NCBI RefSeq assembly: GCF_003367175.1 | Contig: NZ_QRGA01000003.1 | Location: 186,681 to 250,680 of the forward strand | Length of the DNA: 64,000 nucleotides | DNA from: Trinickia dinghuensis | GTDB taxonomy: Bacteria > Pseudomonadota > Gammaproteobacteria > Burkholderiales > Burkholderiaceae | Direction: 5' to 3' | In this document: piece after piece, positions 38,462 through 49,131 of the stretch | Position numbering within the stretch: position 1 is the stretch's first letter | Layout: every line of letters starts with the position of its first letter | Program-made: the position numbers and the translations under genes | Notes under the pieces: model-generated | Told to the model about the DNA's origin: nothing | Seen by the model: only the letters and a program-made list of their open reading frames with translations | The model's database searches: none

Positions 38462-40825
38462 TTACTCGTAATTGGTGAACCGTGCCAACGGCGGCAGCGG
38501 CGGCGGCGGCGGCTCGTAACCCGCCACGCCCGCGCGGAATGCCGCTACGAGCCCGTTATCGACATTCGAGAGGCCCTTTAGCGTCAACTGCGCCAGCACC
38601 CGCGTATCCGTCGTGTACTGCCCCAAGGAATTGACGCCGTTAGCATAACGCTGCGCGCCGACACCGAGAATCCAGCAATCGGCATCGTACTGGAAGCCGG
38701 CGAGGGCGTCGACGAAGCGATGCCCATCCAAATCGTATTTGGCCCGGGCCACGGCGTAGAGCCGGTGCGTCAGCGGCCATTCCCCCGAAACCAGTATCTG
38801 GTTGATCGGCTGGTTGCTGAGCGTCGGGTTCGCACGGGTGTACCGATAGGCTACGTTGATGACCTTGCGGTCTTCGGGACTGAACCCAAAGCCGATGCTC
38901 GAGCGCACAAGCTGATGCTGGTCCGCATTATATTGGAACGCCGTCTCCGAGGCGAAATCGGCTCCGAGCTTAAGCGAAGCCCCAACGAGCAGATCCGAAT
39001 GACTCGTGGCCGGAGTGGGCGTGGTCGAGTCCAGCACCACTCGCTGATCGGTGAAGTAATACTGCTGCGCGATCACGAAGCGCGCGCGCTCGTCCCCGGT
39101 CGCCGCATTGATGAAGCGCGTCGTCAACGCCGCCGTGAGGCGGTTGGCGTCGGCGATGCGGTCGTTGCCGACGAACGTATTCGGCGTGAAGATTTCGGCC
39201 AGACCGAAGTCCGATTCGGCCGTATCGAACAGTGGTGCGAAGCTCTGGTCGCGGTACGGCGTGTAGACGTAGTAGAGCCGCGGCTCGAGCGTCTGGATGT
39301 AGTCGTCGCCGAACAGACGGATCGAGCGGTCGAAAACGAGCCCGCTGTCGAAGCTGAAGGTCGGAATCGATTCCGTGAACGCCTTCGGCTGTCCTGCCGG
39401 CGCCGTGCTTGAAATGTTGCTCAAGTCGTACGACGCGAAGTGCCACTGCACCTTCGGCGTGACGAAATACCCCGGCCCGACGATTCCGTACGACACGTAC
39501 GGGTTGAACACGAACCGGTCGCCCTCGGTCGAATCGGCCGTCGTAATCCGAAAGCGCGAGTAGTCGGCCTCGGCGCCGAAGTCGAATCCGCCGATGTTGT
39601 ACTTCGCGTATTTGACGTTCAACTCCGGCTCGCGGCCGTACGGCGGCGTGGAACCTTGCTGCGTTTGCCAGTGCTGCACGCGCGCGAGCACCGACCAAGG
39701 CCCGTTGTTGTAAGTGAGGCCGGCTTCCTGCTGGAACAGCGTCTGCGTGCCGTTCAGGAACTCGTTGCCGGCCGAGGCGAGATCCTTGGTGTAATTTTGA
39801 TCGGAGACCCGGTTATACGAGACGTACGCGCCAAAGCCGTTACCGAGGCTCTGAGCGTGCTGCCAGTAGATCGCATACCGATTCTCATGGGCGAGCGCAT
39901 CGTTCGGCAGAAACTCGGCGGTGAACGTACCCGAGTAGGTGGGCGACAGATAGCGGAACGCCGCCTGCGTTTGCACGCCGCGCTTGGAGATCAGGCGCGG
40001 CGTCAGCATCAGATCGCGATTGGGCGCGATGTTGAAATAGTACGGAAGCGATAGCTCCAAGCCGTTCGTCGAGCCCATCGAAAACGTCGGCGGCAACAAG
40101 CCGCTCCGTCGATCGCCCGTGAGCGGAAACGACATCCACGGGCTCGCGAAGATCGGCACGCCTTGGAAAAACAGCACGCTGTTGTGCGCGACGCCTTCGT
40201 CCGCGCCCGTATCGAAATCGAACCGCGAGCCGCGGATGTACCACGAGGGTTTCTCGCACTGGCAAGCCGTATAGGTGCCGCTCGTGAACTCCGAGCGCTC
40301 GGCATCGAGCAGATCGACACGCTGCGCGCTGCCCGAGCCGCCGTTCGAATTGAAGTGGTACTTCGGCAGCGGCATGTAGCCTTGGCTGGCCTCCACCTTC
40401 AAATGCGCTTCCGGGCCCGCGAACAACACGCCGTTTTCGATCACGCGCACGCTGCCGTACGCGTCGGCCATGTCCGTGTCCTGATCGTAGTGGAACGCAT
40501 CGGCCTTGATCACGGCCACGCCGCGCCGCAGTTCGCCCGCGCCCTTCACCGCGACGTCCTGATCGGCCGTGCCTCGCGCCTGATCGCCGATCACGAAGGT
40601 GGCGGGCGAGCTGCCCGGGAGCAACGGATGCTCTTCGAGCTGCGGCGCAAGCCGCAGCCCCCATGGCGCATCGGTCTGCTGCGGCTGCGCGGCAGCGCCC
40701 GACAACTGTGCATGGGATACGGAAGGCATCAAGCCCGGTACGGCGATCAATGCCGTAGCGAGCCGCCTCAAGCGCGGCAGCTTGTCGCCGGAAAAATTCG
40801 TTAAAAGGGGCTGTCTGGGCGGCAT
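38462..40825 (-). CDS. lptD: LPS-assembly protein LptD
   Basis: 787 aa with a signal peptide ([15 protein letters not shown]). The N-terminal OstA-like periplasmic domain ([23 protein letters not shown]) is followed by a long beta-barrel ending in aromatic/charged residues. It inserts lipopolysaccharide into the outer leaflet with LptE. Only three Cys are seen: CxC in [10 protein letters not shown] and one in DADCWILG. E. coli uses four, so the disulfide pattern must differ. A proline run ([13 protein letters not shown]) lies near the C-terminus. Confidence 0.94.
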   Translation of the reverse strand: MPPRQPLLTNFSGDKLPRLRRLATALIAVPGLMPSVSHAQLSGAAAQPQQTDAPWGLRLAPQLEEHPLLPGSSPATFVIGDQARGTADQDVAVKGAGELRRGVAVIKADAFHYDQDTDMADAYGSVRVIENGVLFAGPEAHLKVEASQGYMPLPKYHFNSNGGSGSAQRVDLLDAERSEFTSGTYTACQCEKPSWYIRGSRFDFDTGADEGVAHNSVLFFQGVPIFASPWMSFPLTGDRRSGLLPPTFSMGSTNGLELSLPYYFNIAPNRDLMLTPRLISKRGVQTQAAFRYLSPTYSGTFTAEFLPNDALAHENRYAIYWQHAQSLGNGFGAYVSYNRVSDQNYTKDLASAGNEFLNGTQTLFQQEAGLTYNNGPWSVLARVQHWQTQQGSTPPYGREPELNVKYAKYNIGGFDFGAEADYSRFRITTADSTEGDRFVFNPYVSYGIVGPGYFVTPKVQWHFASYDLSNISSTAPAGQPKAFTESIPTFSFDSGLVFDRSIRLFGDDYIQTLEPRLYYVYTPYRDQSFAPLFDTAESDFGLAEIFTPNTFVGNDRIADANRLTAALTTRFINAATGDERARFVIAQQYYFTDQRVVLDSTTPTPATSHSDLLVGASLKLGADFASETAFQYNADQHQLVRSSIGFGFSPEDRKVINVAYRYTRANPTLSNQPINQILVSGEWPLTHRLYAVARAKYDLDGHRFVDALAGFQYDADCWILGVGAQRYANGVNSLGQYTTDTRVLAQLTLKGLSNVDNGLVAAFRAGVAGYEPPPPPLPPLARFTNYE

Positions 40826-41048
40826 CTATCGTTTGGCGAATCGGCTCGGCGGCGCTCTCCCCACCCGCCGCACGTTACTCGGACCGCCCGCGTGCGCGCC
40901 GCGCCGCGGCGCATGCCGGCGACGAGCGCGCGCATACGGACGACGAGCAGTCGAACGGAACCGTGCAAAAGCCGACACGGGAACAGGGGCGCAACATGAA
41001 AAGTCGTCGGGTATTATATGGCAAGACGTTTTGCAGCCCGCTGACACA
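40826..41048. other. Divergent promoter region lptD / amgK
   Basis: About 220 bases between divergent starts. Very GC-rich, then AT-richer from about 41000 with GGGTATTATATGG, a likely extended -10 (TATTAT/TATAT) for amgK. Confidence 0.4.
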
Positions 41049-42083
41049 ATGACCGATTTCCCCACCGATACCCGGCGCGATGCGCTCGCCGCCTGGCTCG
41101 GCACGCTTGCTCCCCGCTACGGCCTCGACTTGCCGAGCCTCGTCCCGGCCTCGGCCGATGCCAGCTTCCGCCGCTATTTCCGCCTCGCCGCCGCCGGCGA
41201 GCACGGCGCGTCGCTGATCGCCGTCGACGCGCCGCCTCCCGAAAAATGCCGCGAGTTCGCGCAGATCGCGCAGATGCTGGCCGACGCCGGCGTGCACGTG
41301 CCGCGCGTGCTCGAATGCGACTTCGACGCGGGCTTCATGCTCGTGACCGATCTCGGCACGCGCGCCTATATCGCCGAGATGGACTCGAGCGATACCGCGC
41401 GCGCCAAACCGCTGATGCGCGCCGCGATCGATGCGCTGATCCGCTGGCAATCGAGTTCGCGCGAGGACGTGCTGCCGCCTTTCGACGAAGCGTTCCTGCG
41501 CCGCGAGATGGAGCTGATGCCCGAATGGTACGTGGCTCGGCACATCGGCCGCGAGGTCGACGAGAAGATCCGCGGCGTGCTCGACCGTACCTATGCACTG
41601 CTGATCGCGAGCGCTCGCGCGCAGCCGCAAGTGTTCATGCTGCGCGATTTCATGCCGCGCAATCTGATGATCTGCGAGCCCAACCCCGGTGTGCTCGATT
41701 TTCAAGATGCGGTGTACGGGCCGATCGCCTATGACGTCGCATCGCTGCTGCGCGACGCATTCATCAGTTGGGACGAAGAGTTCGAACTCGACTGTTTCGT
41801 CTACTACTGGGAGCGCGCCAAAAAGGCCGGCCTGCCCGTCGACCCCGATTTCGGCGAGTTCTACCGGCAGATCGAATGGATCGGGCTGCAACGGCACATC
41901 AAGGTCCTGGGCTTGTTCGCCCGGCTGCACTACCGCGACGGCAAGCCGCGCTACCTGGCGGACTTGCCGCGCTTCGTCGGCTACGCGCGCAAGGTAGCCG
42001 AGCGCTATCGCCCGCTCGTGCCGTTCGCACGGCTGCTCGACGATCTCGAGAGCCGCGCGCCGGAAGTCGGCTACACGTTTTGA
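41049..42083 (+). CDS. amgK: N-acetylmuramate/N-acetylglucosamine anomeric kinase
   Basis: 344 aa from ATG 41049 (MTDFPTDTRRDALAAWLGT). An aminoglycoside-phosphotransferase fold with the catalytic loop LRDFMPRNLM (HxD-like His replaced by Arg) and the DFQDAVYG metal motif. Followed 46 bases later by murU, it matches AmgK of the Pseudomonas cell-wall recycling bypass. That route makes UDP-MurNAc from recycled sugars without de novo synthesis and is tied to fosfomycin tolerance. Confidence 0.9.
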   Translation: MTDFPTDTRRDALAAWLGTLAPRYGLDLPSLVPASADASFRRYFRLAAAGEHGASLIAVDAPPPEKCREFAQIAQMLADAGVHVPRVLECDFDAGFMLVTDLGTRAYIAEMDSSDTARAKPLMRAAIDALIRWQSSSREDVLPPFDEAFLRREMELMPEWYVARHIGREVDEKIRGVLDRTYALLIASARAQPQVFMLRDFMPRNLMICEPNPGVLDFQDAVYGPIAYDVASLLRDAFISWDEEFELDCFVYYWERAKKAGLPVDPDFGEFYRQIEWIGLQRHIKVLGLFARLHYRDGKPRYLADLPRFVGYARKVAERYRPLVPFARLLDDLESRAPEVGYTF

Positions 42084-42129
42084 GCGGACGATCGACGGTC
42101 CACAGTCCAAGATCCTAGACACTCACCCG

Positions 42130-42864
42130 ATGACGCACGCACTCACGACGGCCATGATTTTCGCCGCGGGCCGCGGCGAGCGGATGCGCCCGCTCACCGA
42201 CACACGGCCCAAGCCGCTGCTCGAAGCGGGCGGCAAGCCGCTCATCGTTTGGCAAATCGAACGTCTCGCACAAGCGGGTTTTACGACGATCGTCATCAAC
42301 CACGCGTGGCTCGGCGAGCAAATCGAGCAGATGCTGGGAGACGGCGCGCGCTACGGCGTACAGATCGCCTATTCTGCCGAGACCGAGGCCCTCGAAACGG
42401 CGGGCGGCATTGCCAAGGCACTGCCGCTGCTCGAGGCGGACGGCTGCGCGCGGGTGTTCGCGGCCGTCAGCGGAGACGTGTTCTGCGATTTCGACTACGC
42501 GCGGCTGCGCGAGCCGGCCGCGCGCGTGGCCGCGTCCGAGCAACCGCGCATGCACCTCGTCATGGTGCCGAATCCGCCTTTTCATCCGCGCGGCGATTTC
42601 GCGCTCGACGGGACGGGGCATCTGTCGCTCGAGGGAGAGACGCGCTACACGTTCGGAAACATCGGCGTCTACGACACGCGCATGTTCCACGCGCTTGCCC
42701 CGGGCGAGCGCCGCGCGCTGACGCCCTACTACCGGGAGACGATCGCCTCGGGACTCGCGAGCGGCGAGCTTTACGAAGGGCGCTGGGAAAACGTCGGCAC
42801 CCCCGATCAATTGCGCGCCCTCGATGCCGCGCTGCGCGGCGCCGGTCGCGCCGTCAACGGCTAA
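42130..42864 (+). CDS. murU: N-acetylmuramate-1-phosphate uridylyltransferase
   Basis: 244 aa nucleotidyltransferase. AMIFAAGRGERMRPLTDTRPKPLL is the NTP-binding signature and FAAVSGDVFCDFDY the metal site. The length and the adjacency to amgK define MurU rather than GlmU or RfbA. It makes UDP-MurNAc in muropeptide recycling. Confidence 0.92.
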   Translation: MTHALTTAMIFAAGRGERMRPLTDTRPKPLLEAGGKPLIVWQIERLAQAGFTTIVINHAWLGEQIEQMLGDGARYGVQIAYSAETEALETAGGIAKALPLLEADGCARVFAAVSGDVFCDFDYARLREPAARVAASEQPRMHLVMVPNPPFHPRGDFALDGTGHLSLEGETRYTFGNIGVYDTRMFHALAPGERRALTPYYRETIASGLASGELYEGRWENVGTPDQLRALDAALRGAGRAVNG

Positions 42865-42953
42865 ACGCCGACGGCCAACACGCGACGCCTAACGGCTGAC
42901 GCCTAAGCGCCGGCCGCGCCATCCTCGGGAAATCCTAGGCGAAGGCGAGCGAC

Positions 42954-44843
42954 TCAAGCGCCTTCGCCGTGCGCCGCGCTTTCCGCATGCGCGCGAGAGA
43001 CGGCGCGCTGCTGCAGGGCCCACATTTGCGCGAATGCCCCACCCGCCTCGAGCAGATCGGCGTGCGTCCCGCGCTCGACGATGCGCCCGTGATCCATCAC
43101 GATGATCTGCTCGGCATGCACGACGGTCGAGAGCCGATGCGCGATGACGAGCGTCGTGCGCCCGCGCGCGATCTGATCGAGTTCCTGCTGGATCGCGCGT
43201 TCCGAATGCGAATCGAGCGCGGACGTCGCCTCGTCGAAAATGAGGATCGGCGGATTCTTGAGCAGCGTGCGCGCGATCGCGACGCGCTGTTTCTCGCCGC
43301 CCGATAGTTTGAGCCCGCGCTCGCCCACGGCCGTGTCGTATCCCTTCGGCAAGGTTTCGATGAAATCGTGGATATGGGCCGCGCGCGCGGCGGCGATCAC
43401 TTCGTCGCGCGTCGCCGAGGGGCGCCCATAGGCGATGTTGTAGTAGATCGTGTCGTTGAACAGGACCGTATCCTGCGGCACGATCCCGATCGACGCGCGC
43501 AGCGAATCCTGCGTCACGTCTCGAACATCCTGCCGATCGATGGTAATGGCGCCGCCCCGCTCGCGATCGATGTCGTAAAAGCGGAACAGCAGCCGCGCCA
43601 GCGTCGATTTGCCCGAACCGCTCGGCCCGACCACGGCCGTCGTCGTGCCCGCCGCGATCGAAAACGTGACATCGTCCAGGATGATGCGCGAATGCTCGTA
43701 GCCGAAACGCACGTGCTCGAAGCGCACTTCGCCGCCGTGCACGGCGAGCGGGGCCGCACCGGGCGAGTCGGGCACCTCGCGCGCGGCGCCGAGCAGCGTG
43801 AACATCCGGTCCATGTCGGTCAGGCTCTGCTTGAGCTCGCGATAGACCACGCCCAGAAAATTCAGCGGCACGTACAGTTGCAGCATGAACGTGTTGATGA
43901 GCACGAGATCGCCAAGCGTGAGCCGTCCCGCCATCACGCCTTGCGTCGCGCGCCACAGGATCAGGACGAGCGCCGTGCCGATGATCGTTTGCTGACCGAA
44001 GTTGAGCACCGACAGCGAGTTTTGCGATTTGATCGCGGCGGCCCGGTAGCGCTTCAGGTTTTCGTCGTAGCGACGCGCCTCCCAGTCTTCGTTGTTGAAG
44101 TACTTGACCGTCTCGTAGTTGAGCAGCGAATCGATTGCCCGCGAGTTGGCGCGCGAATCGAGTTCGTTCATCGTGCGGCGAAAATGCGTGCGCCACTCCG
44201 TCACCTTGACCGTGAACACGATGTACGTCACCAAAGCGGCAAACGCGACGAGCGCGTAGTAGGCCTCGTATTTGACGACGAAGAAACCGAGGACGAGGCC
44301 GACTTCGACGAGCGTCGGCAAGATGCTGTAGAGCGAGTACGAGATCAGTTGCGATATGCCGCGCGTGCCGCGCTCGATGTCGCGCGACATGCCGCCCGTC
44401 TGCCGGTCGAGGTGAAAGCGCAGCGAAAGCGAATGCAAATGGCGGAATACCTTCAGCGCGATCTGGCGCACGGCGCTTTCCGTCACCTTCGAAAACAGGA
44501 TTTCGCGCAGTTCGGTGAACATCGACGTCGATAGCCGCACGAGCGCATAGGCGATGACGAGCAAGCCCATCCCGCCGGCGAGCACGATCGCCGGGTCGTG
44601 TTCGGCGCGGCCGAGCGCCGTCAGCCGCTGCATCGAAGCGAGGCCGTCGACGATGTGCTTCATGACGATCGGCACGCCGAGATTGGCGAGCTTCGCGCTG
44701 ATGAGGCACGACAACGCGAGCGCGACGCGCCCCTTGTAGTCGGCGAGATAGGGAAGCAGCGAACGAATCGTCTGCCAGTCGCGGCGCGGCGCGCCGGAGG
44801 CGGCGGCGGGCGCGGGTTCTTGCGAGGAGCTGTAGCGGCGCAT
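42954..44843 (-). CDS. ATM1/HMT1-type ABC exporter (half transporter)
   Basis: 629 aa from ATG 44843 ([19 protein letters not shown]); the longer ORF starts with TTG. Six-helix membrane domain (residues about 30-320) with the family run [20 protein letters not shown], typical of ATM1 homologues. The ATPase has Walker [13 protein letters not shown], signature [12 protein letters not shown], Walker [13 protein letters not shown] and the H-loop AHRLST. ATM1-type proteins export glutathione-linked sulfur, iron-sulfur precursors or metals. Confidence 0.9.
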   Translation of the reverse strand: MRRYSSSQEPAPAAASGAPRRDWQTIRSLLPYLADYKGRVALALSCLISAKLANLGVPIVMKHIVDGLASMQRLTALGRAEHDPAIVLAGGMGLLVIAYALVRLSTSMFTELREILFSKVTESAVRQIALKVFRHLHSLSLRFHLDRQTGGMSRDIERGTRGISQLISYSLYSILPTLVEVGLVLGFFVVKYEAYYALVAFAALVTYIVFTVKVTEWRTHFRRTMNELDSRANSRAIDSLLNYETVKYFNNEDWEARRYDENLKRYRAAAIKSQNSLSVLNFGQQTIIGTALVLILWRATQGVMAGRLTLGDLVLINTFMLQLYVPLNFLGVVYRELKQSLTDMDRMFTLLGAAREVPDSPGAAPLAVHGGEVRFEHVRFGYEHSRIILDDVTFSIAAGTTTAVVGPSGSGKSTLARLLFRFYDIDRERGGAITIDRQDVRDVTQDSLRASIGIVPQDTVLFNDTIYYNIAYGRPSATRDEVIAAARAAHIHDFIETLPKGYDTAVGERGLKLSGGEKQRVAIARTLLKNPPILIFDEATSALDSHSERAIQQELDQIARGRTTLVIAHRLSTVVHAEQIIVMDHGRIVERGTHADLLEAGGAFAQMWALQQRAVSRAHAESAAHGEGA

Positions 44844-45050
44844 GGGGCGAAATAGAAGCAAAGCCGCGGCGGCGGCGGATCGAGCGGCGGCCCGCGGGAC
44901 CCGCGCTTCCCCGGCGAACGGTGCGCCGCCCAGTGTCCTGAGCGCGACCCGTGCGCCGTGTGCGCGTTTGCCCGTACAATTTCGCTGGCCGGCCTATCGT
45001 TGACGGCTATTGTCGCAGGCTCGGCCCATTGTCGCTGAACAGGTACCCCG

Positions 45051-45449
45051 ATGACCCACTCCCCCCCGCTGCTTCCGCAAAAAAACTGCGCACTGCGCGT
45101 CGTGCCGCAGCCCTCTGACGCCAACGTGCACGGCGACGTGTTCGGTGGCTGGATCATGGCGCAAGTCGACATCGCGGGCTCGATTCCCGCCAGCCGGCGC
45201 GCCAACGGCCGCGTCGCGACGGTCGCCGTCAACTCGTTCGTGTTCAAGCAGCCGGTTTTCGTCGGCGATCTGCTCAGCTTCTACGCCGATATCGTGAAAA
45301 CGGGCACGACCTCGATTACCGTATCGGTCGAAGTGTTCGCCCAACGGATGAGCCTGACGGAAGAACTCGTCAAAGTGACGGAAGCCACGCTCACGTACGT
45401 CGCGACCGACAAGGACCGCCGTCCGCGCGCGCTTCCTGATCTGAAGTAA
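45051..45449 (+). CDS. yciA: YciA-type acyl-CoA thioesterase
   Basis: 132 aa hot-dog fold protein. VVPQPSDANVHGDVFGGWIMAQVDIAG is the family N-terminal half with the catalytic Asp (GDVFGGW) and ATVAVNSFVFKQPVFVGDLL follows. It hydrolyses acyl-CoA esters. It is alone and convergent with the LOV-GGDEF-EAL gene. Confidence 0.92.
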   Translation: MTHSPPLLPQKNCALRVVPQPSDANVHGDVFGGWIMAQVDIAGSIPASRRANGRVATVAVNSFVFKQPVFVGDLLSFYADIVKTGTTSITVSVEVFAQRMSLTEELVKVTEATLTYVATDKDRRPRALPDLK

Positions 45450-45517
45450 CAACAATCGGCGGCGGGCCGCTCGCCCTGGCGCGGCAGCCCCAAGCCTCTA
45501 GCTTCACGCGCGCGGAA

Positions 45518-48187
45518 TCAAGCCGGCACGCCCGCGGCCGCGCGTGCGCTCAGCGCGCCCGCTTGCTGCAGCATTTCGGGAATGGCGTCGTGCGGCATGG
45601 GCCGCGCAAAGAAGTAGCCTTGCATTTCGTTGCAGGCCCGCTCTTTCAGGAAGTCGAGCTGCGCCGCCGTCTCGACGCCCTCCGCGATCACCTGCAATTG
45701 CAGCGAATGCGCGAGCGCGATGATGGCGGACGTGATCGTTTCGTCGTCGCTCGAGGCGCCGATGTCGGACACGAACGAGCGGTCGATCTTCAGACGATCG
45801 ACCGGGAAGCGCTTCAGATAGCTCAAGCTCGAATAGCCGGTGCCGAAGTCGTCGATCGCGAGGCCGATGCCGAGCGCGTGCAGTTCGGCCAGCATCGTCA
45901 CGGCCTCCTCCGCGTTGCGCATGATCGTGCTCTCGGTCAACTCCAGCTCCAGATACTGCGGCTCCAGGCCTGTTTCCTCGAGGATCGCCATCACGAGCTT
46001 GGCGATGTCGCGCTGCTGGAACTGCCGCGCCGACAAATTCACCGACACGCGCGCGGGCGGCAATCCCTCGTCCTGCCAAGCCTTGTTCTGGCGGCACGCC
46101 TCGCGCAGCACCCACTCCGACAGGGGGCCGATGAGGCCGCTCTCCTCGGCCACGGGAATGAACGCCGACGGCGGCACGAGCCCCACTTCGGGATCGAGCC
46201 AGCGCACAAGCGCCTCCATGCCGACAATCTGCCCCGTCTCGATGTCGACCTGCGGCTGGTAGTGCAGCAAAAATTCGCCGTCCCTCAGTGCACGCCGCAA
46301 ACGCCGCTCGAGGTTGAGCCGGGCCCCGACGCTCGTGTTCATCTCGGGCTGGTAGAACTGGAACGTGTTGCGGCCCATGTCCTTGGCGCGGTACATCGCG
46401 AGGTCGGCCTTCTTCAGCAGGGTCTCGACATCCTCCCCGTCCTGCGGGAACAAGCTCGCGCCCATGCTGCAGCCCACGTAGAGCTCGGTGCCGTCGAGCC
46501 AGACAGGTTCGGAGATCGTGGCGCGCACGCGCTCCATCCAGCCGATCAGCGTCTTCTCGTCGACGGCGTCGGTCAGCACGATCACGAATTCGTCGCCGCC
46601 GTGCCGCGCGACCGTATCGCTCGGCCGCGCGCTGCGCGCGAGCCGTTCGGCCACCACGCACAGCAGCCGATCGCCGATGCTGTGGCCGAGGCTGTCGTTG
46701 ACGTTCTTGAAACCGTCCAGGTCGATGAAGACGGCGGCGAGCGGTTTGCCGCGCGCGATCGCCTGATCTAGACGCTCGCGCAGCAGATTGCGGTTCGGCA
46801 GCCGCGTCAGGCCGTCGTAGTTCGCCTGATACTCGAGCTGCTCCTGGTAGCGGATCAGATCGGTGACGTCGTTCACGACGCCGATATGATGCGTGGTGTT
46901 GCCGTCCGGATCGGGCACCGGCGCAATGAACAGCTGATTCCAAAAGAGCGCGCCGTCCTTGCGATAGTTGCGCAAGACCGCGCTCACTTCGCGGTTGGCG
47001 GCTAGGCCTTCTCGAATCTCGACGAGCCCTTCCTGATCGCGGTCGTCGCGCTGCAGGAAGCGGCAATCCTGGCCGACCACTTCCGCCGGATCGTAGCCCG
47101 TGATGCGCTTGAACGCGGGGTTCGCGTATTCGATCACATGGCCGTTGCCCGACGCCGCCGTGATCAGAATCGCATTCACGCTGGCATCGAGCGCCCGGCT
47201 TTGCAGACGCAGGGCGAGATCGGAGCGCTTGCGGTCGGTCACGTCCGTGTACGAACCGAGCACGCCTATGACGCTGCCGTCGCCGTTCGTCAGCGGAATC
47301 TTGCTCGTGATCCCGGCCCGGAGAGCGCCGTCGATCAGCACCTCGAACTCGTGGTTCATTTTCGGCACGCCGGTCGCGATCACCTCTTCGTCGGCCTTGC
47401 GCAGCGCATCGGCGAGCGCGGACCACGGCAGGTCTTCATCGGTCTTGCCGATCACCTGCTCGGTGTAGGCCAGGCCCGCATCGCGCGCGAACGCCATGTT
47501 GCAGCCGAGGTAGCGGGAATCGCGGTCCTTCCAGAAGATGCGCTGCGGGATGTTGTCGATGACCGTCTCGAGCATGTGGCTCGAACGCTGCGCCTCGGCT
47601 TCGGCCTTGATTTGCTCGGTCACGTCGTCGGCCAGCACGAACATCGCCGGGCGGCCCATGAACGTCAGCGCGTGATTCGTGATGTCGGCGCTCAATTGCG
47701 TGCCGTCACGGCGCCGCTGGCGCCAAACGCCCGCCGACACGCGCCCGCGGCGCGGCGCCGCGTGCCCGCGCACGAGATACGATTCGAGCCGGGCGATTTC
47801 GTCGGGCCAGCACAGATCGCGAATCGTCATACCGAGAAACTCGCTTTCGCCGTAGCCGTACTGCTCGACGGCCGCGGCATTCACGGCGAGATAACCCAGC
47901 GTCTCGCGATCGTAGATCCACATCGGCACGGGGTGCGCGTCGAACAGTTCGCGAAACCGTTGGTCGCTGCGCCGCATCGCACGGGCGACGCGGATTTTCG
48001 CGCGCGCGGCGCTCTCGCGCACGCCGAAGGTGTAGATGAACATGCCGCAGCCCACCACGAGCGTGACGATAAGCAGGACGGTGGCGAGCCCGGTCGAGTG
48101 CTCGTAGGCGACGAACGCGTTAGCGCCGGTCACCGCGGCGGCGGCGGCGACGTTGATCAGCAGCCGTTTCGAGAAAAAGGAACGCAT
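45518..48187 (-). CDS. PAS-PAS-LOV-GGDEF-EAL cyclic-di-GMP signalling protein
   Basis: 889 aa. Two membrane segments at about residues 9-25 and 35-52 anchor it. PAS 1 is at about 75-190 and PAS 2 at about 205-318. A LOV-type PAS follows at about 333-443, containing GQDCRFLQ with Cys375, NYRKDG and FWNQLFIAPV. GGDEF is intact at 530-534 and the EAL motif at 658-660 (GMEALVRW), with later DDFGTGYSSLSYL and IAEGVET. Both cyclase and phosphodiesterase motifs are complete, so it may make or break c-di-GMP depending on signal. Blue light is the likely signal for the LOV domain, though the Gln usual in IGVQ reads Val (IGVVND). Confidence 0.9.
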   Translation of the reverse strand: MRSFFSKRLLINVAAAAAVTGANAFVAYEHSTGLATVLLIVTLVVGCGMFIYTFGVRESAARAKIRVARAMRRSDQRFRELFDAHPVPMWIYDRETLGYLAVNAAAVEQYGYGESEFLGMTIRDLCWPDEIARLESYLVRGHAAPRRGRVSAGVWRQRRRDGTQLSADITNHALTFMGRPAMFVLADDVTEQIKAEAEAQRSSHMLETVIDNIPQRIFWKDRDSRYLGCNMAFARDAGLAYTEQVIGKTDEDLPWSALADALRKADEEVIATGVPKMNHEFEVLIDGALRAGITSKIPLTNGDGSVIGVLGSYTDVTDRKRSDLALRLQSRALDASVNAILITAASGNGHVIEYANPAFKRITGYDPAEVVGQDCRFLQRDDRDQEGLVEIREGLAANREVSAVLRNYRKDGALFWNQLFIAPVPDPDGNTTHHIGVVNDVTDLIRYQEQLEYQANYDGLTRLPNRNLLRERLDQAIARGKPLAAVFIDLDGFKNVNDSLGHSIGDRLLCVVAERLARSARPSDTVARHGGDEFVIVLTDAVDEKTLIGWMERVRATISEPVWLDGTELYVGCSMGASLFPQDGEDVETLLKKADLAMYRAKDMGRNTFQFYQPEMNTSVGARLNLERRLRRALRDGEFLLHYQPQVDIETGQIVGMEALVRWLDPEVGLVPPSAFIPVAEESGLIGPLSEWVLREACRQNKAWQDEGLPPARVSVNLSARQFQQRDIAKLVMAILEETGLEPQYLELELTESTIMRNAEEAVTMLAELHALGIGLAIDDFGTGYSSLSYLKRFPVDRLKIDRSFVSDIGASSDDETITSAIIALAHSLQLQVIAEGVETAAQLDFLKERACNEMQGYFFARPMPHDAIPEMLQQAGALSARAAAGVPA
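46859..47191 (-). other. LOV photosensor domain coding segment (Cys375)
   Basis: Encodes residues about 333-443 of the GGDEF-EAL protein. The GQDCRFLQ motif corresponds to canonical GxNCRFLQ, with the flavin-adduct Cys codon at 47063-47065. YANPAF, NYRKDG and FWN are the other flavin-pocket residues. Asp replaces the usual Asn before the Cys and Val replaces the usual signalling Gln. Confidence 0.8.
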
Positions 48188-48502
48188 TGGATGTAGAAAG
48201 CCGGTCGTCTCTAGTGCCCAGGGTTGAGTTCCTGGGTTTCAGGGCACTCGGGATGGGGCGCGCGGCTTCAGATTTCTACGGGCTCGCTCGTTCCTTCGTG
48301 CTGGGATCGATACGGACCTTTACGCGCCAAACCAATGGATAACGGCAGCGTTCGGCGCAAGTTGAGGGTGGCAAAACAAAAATATTCTTACGGCGCTGAG
48401 GAATGAACGCCCCAGCGCCTCACAGCGGCTCGACGAAAAAGGTACGAAGCCTGGCGGCCGGACAGCGGTGTTCTCCGCCTTCGATGTTTTATAGGGACGG
48501 AA
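48188..48502. other. Intergenic region, nothing recognised
   Basis: About 315 bases upstream of the LOV-GGDEF-EAL gene (minus) and downstream of the nitrate-reductase-associated gene (minus). It should hold the promoter of the former. One 60-codon plus-strand ORF here has no ribosome site and no resemblance to a family. Confidence 0.35.
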
Positions 48503-48979
48503 TCACTCCATCAGCCCGAACTCGCGCATCGCCGGTAGAAAGTCATGACTTGCCTCCGGTTTGCGCGTGAGTTTCGTCAGAATGTAGCGCTTGAACGGAT
48601 CGAGTTTCCCCCAGCGCTCGACGCTCGGCACGTTCGCGCCGGCCATCCGGCTGTGGGTGAGCACGCCTTCGGGCACGGCGGCCGCGTTGCGCCAGGCCGG
48701 CTCGGGCTCGGGCGAGAACCACTCGGGCTCGAGGTTCGCGTGCGTGCGCATCATTTCGAACAAGGCATGATCGAAGTTCGGCTCGATCTGGGCGTCTTCG
48801 TCGACGGGAAACCGCGCCAGCAAGGCGCGGTCCGGATGCGGCAGCAGTTGCCACTGCGCGAGCGAGATACGAAGACCGAAGCGGTCGAGATTGAAGCGGA
48901 CCGACATCGGCATGTAGGTGAGGTCCTCCGACGATACACGCTCGAAATCGAACAGTAGCGGCGTTTCATGCAATCCCAT
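48503..48979 (-). CDS. Nitrate-reductase-associated protein
   Basis: 158 aa from ATG 48979 (MGLHETPLLFDFERVSSED); the longer ORF adds 46 unrelated residues. FDFERVSSEDLTYMPMSVRFNLDRFG and LAQWQLLPHPDRALLARFPVD fit the nitrate-reductase-associated family found beside assimilatory nitrate reductase and molybdenum-cofactor genes. Function unproven. It is divergent from fdhD, a sulfur-insertion factor for molybdoenzymes, which supports a molybdoenzyme role. No nitrate reductase is in the window. Confidence 0.78.
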   Translation of the reverse strand: MGLHETPLLFDFERVSSEDLTYMPMSVRFNLDRFGLRISLAQWQLLPHPDRALLARFPVDEDAQIEPNFDHALFEMMRTHANLEPEWFSPEPEPAWRNAAAVPEGVLTHSRMAGANVPSVERWGKLDPFKRYILTKLTRKPEASHDFLPAMREFGLME

Positions 48980-49131
48980 GGCGTGTCCTTTGGCGCTCGT
49001 GCGCCTGCTCGTACGGGCAAGCGGCGCCCGCTTCGGGTATTTTAGAACCTTATCCGCGAAACACCGGCCGGCATCCCTGCGTTGCGGCGGTCGGCCGAAG
49101 GGCGTGGTAGTTGGCACTTGGACGAGGAGCG

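Noticed and set aside
45563-46771. 402-aa plus-strand ORF
   Set aside because: Antisense to the EAL and GGDEF domains, with shadow composition.
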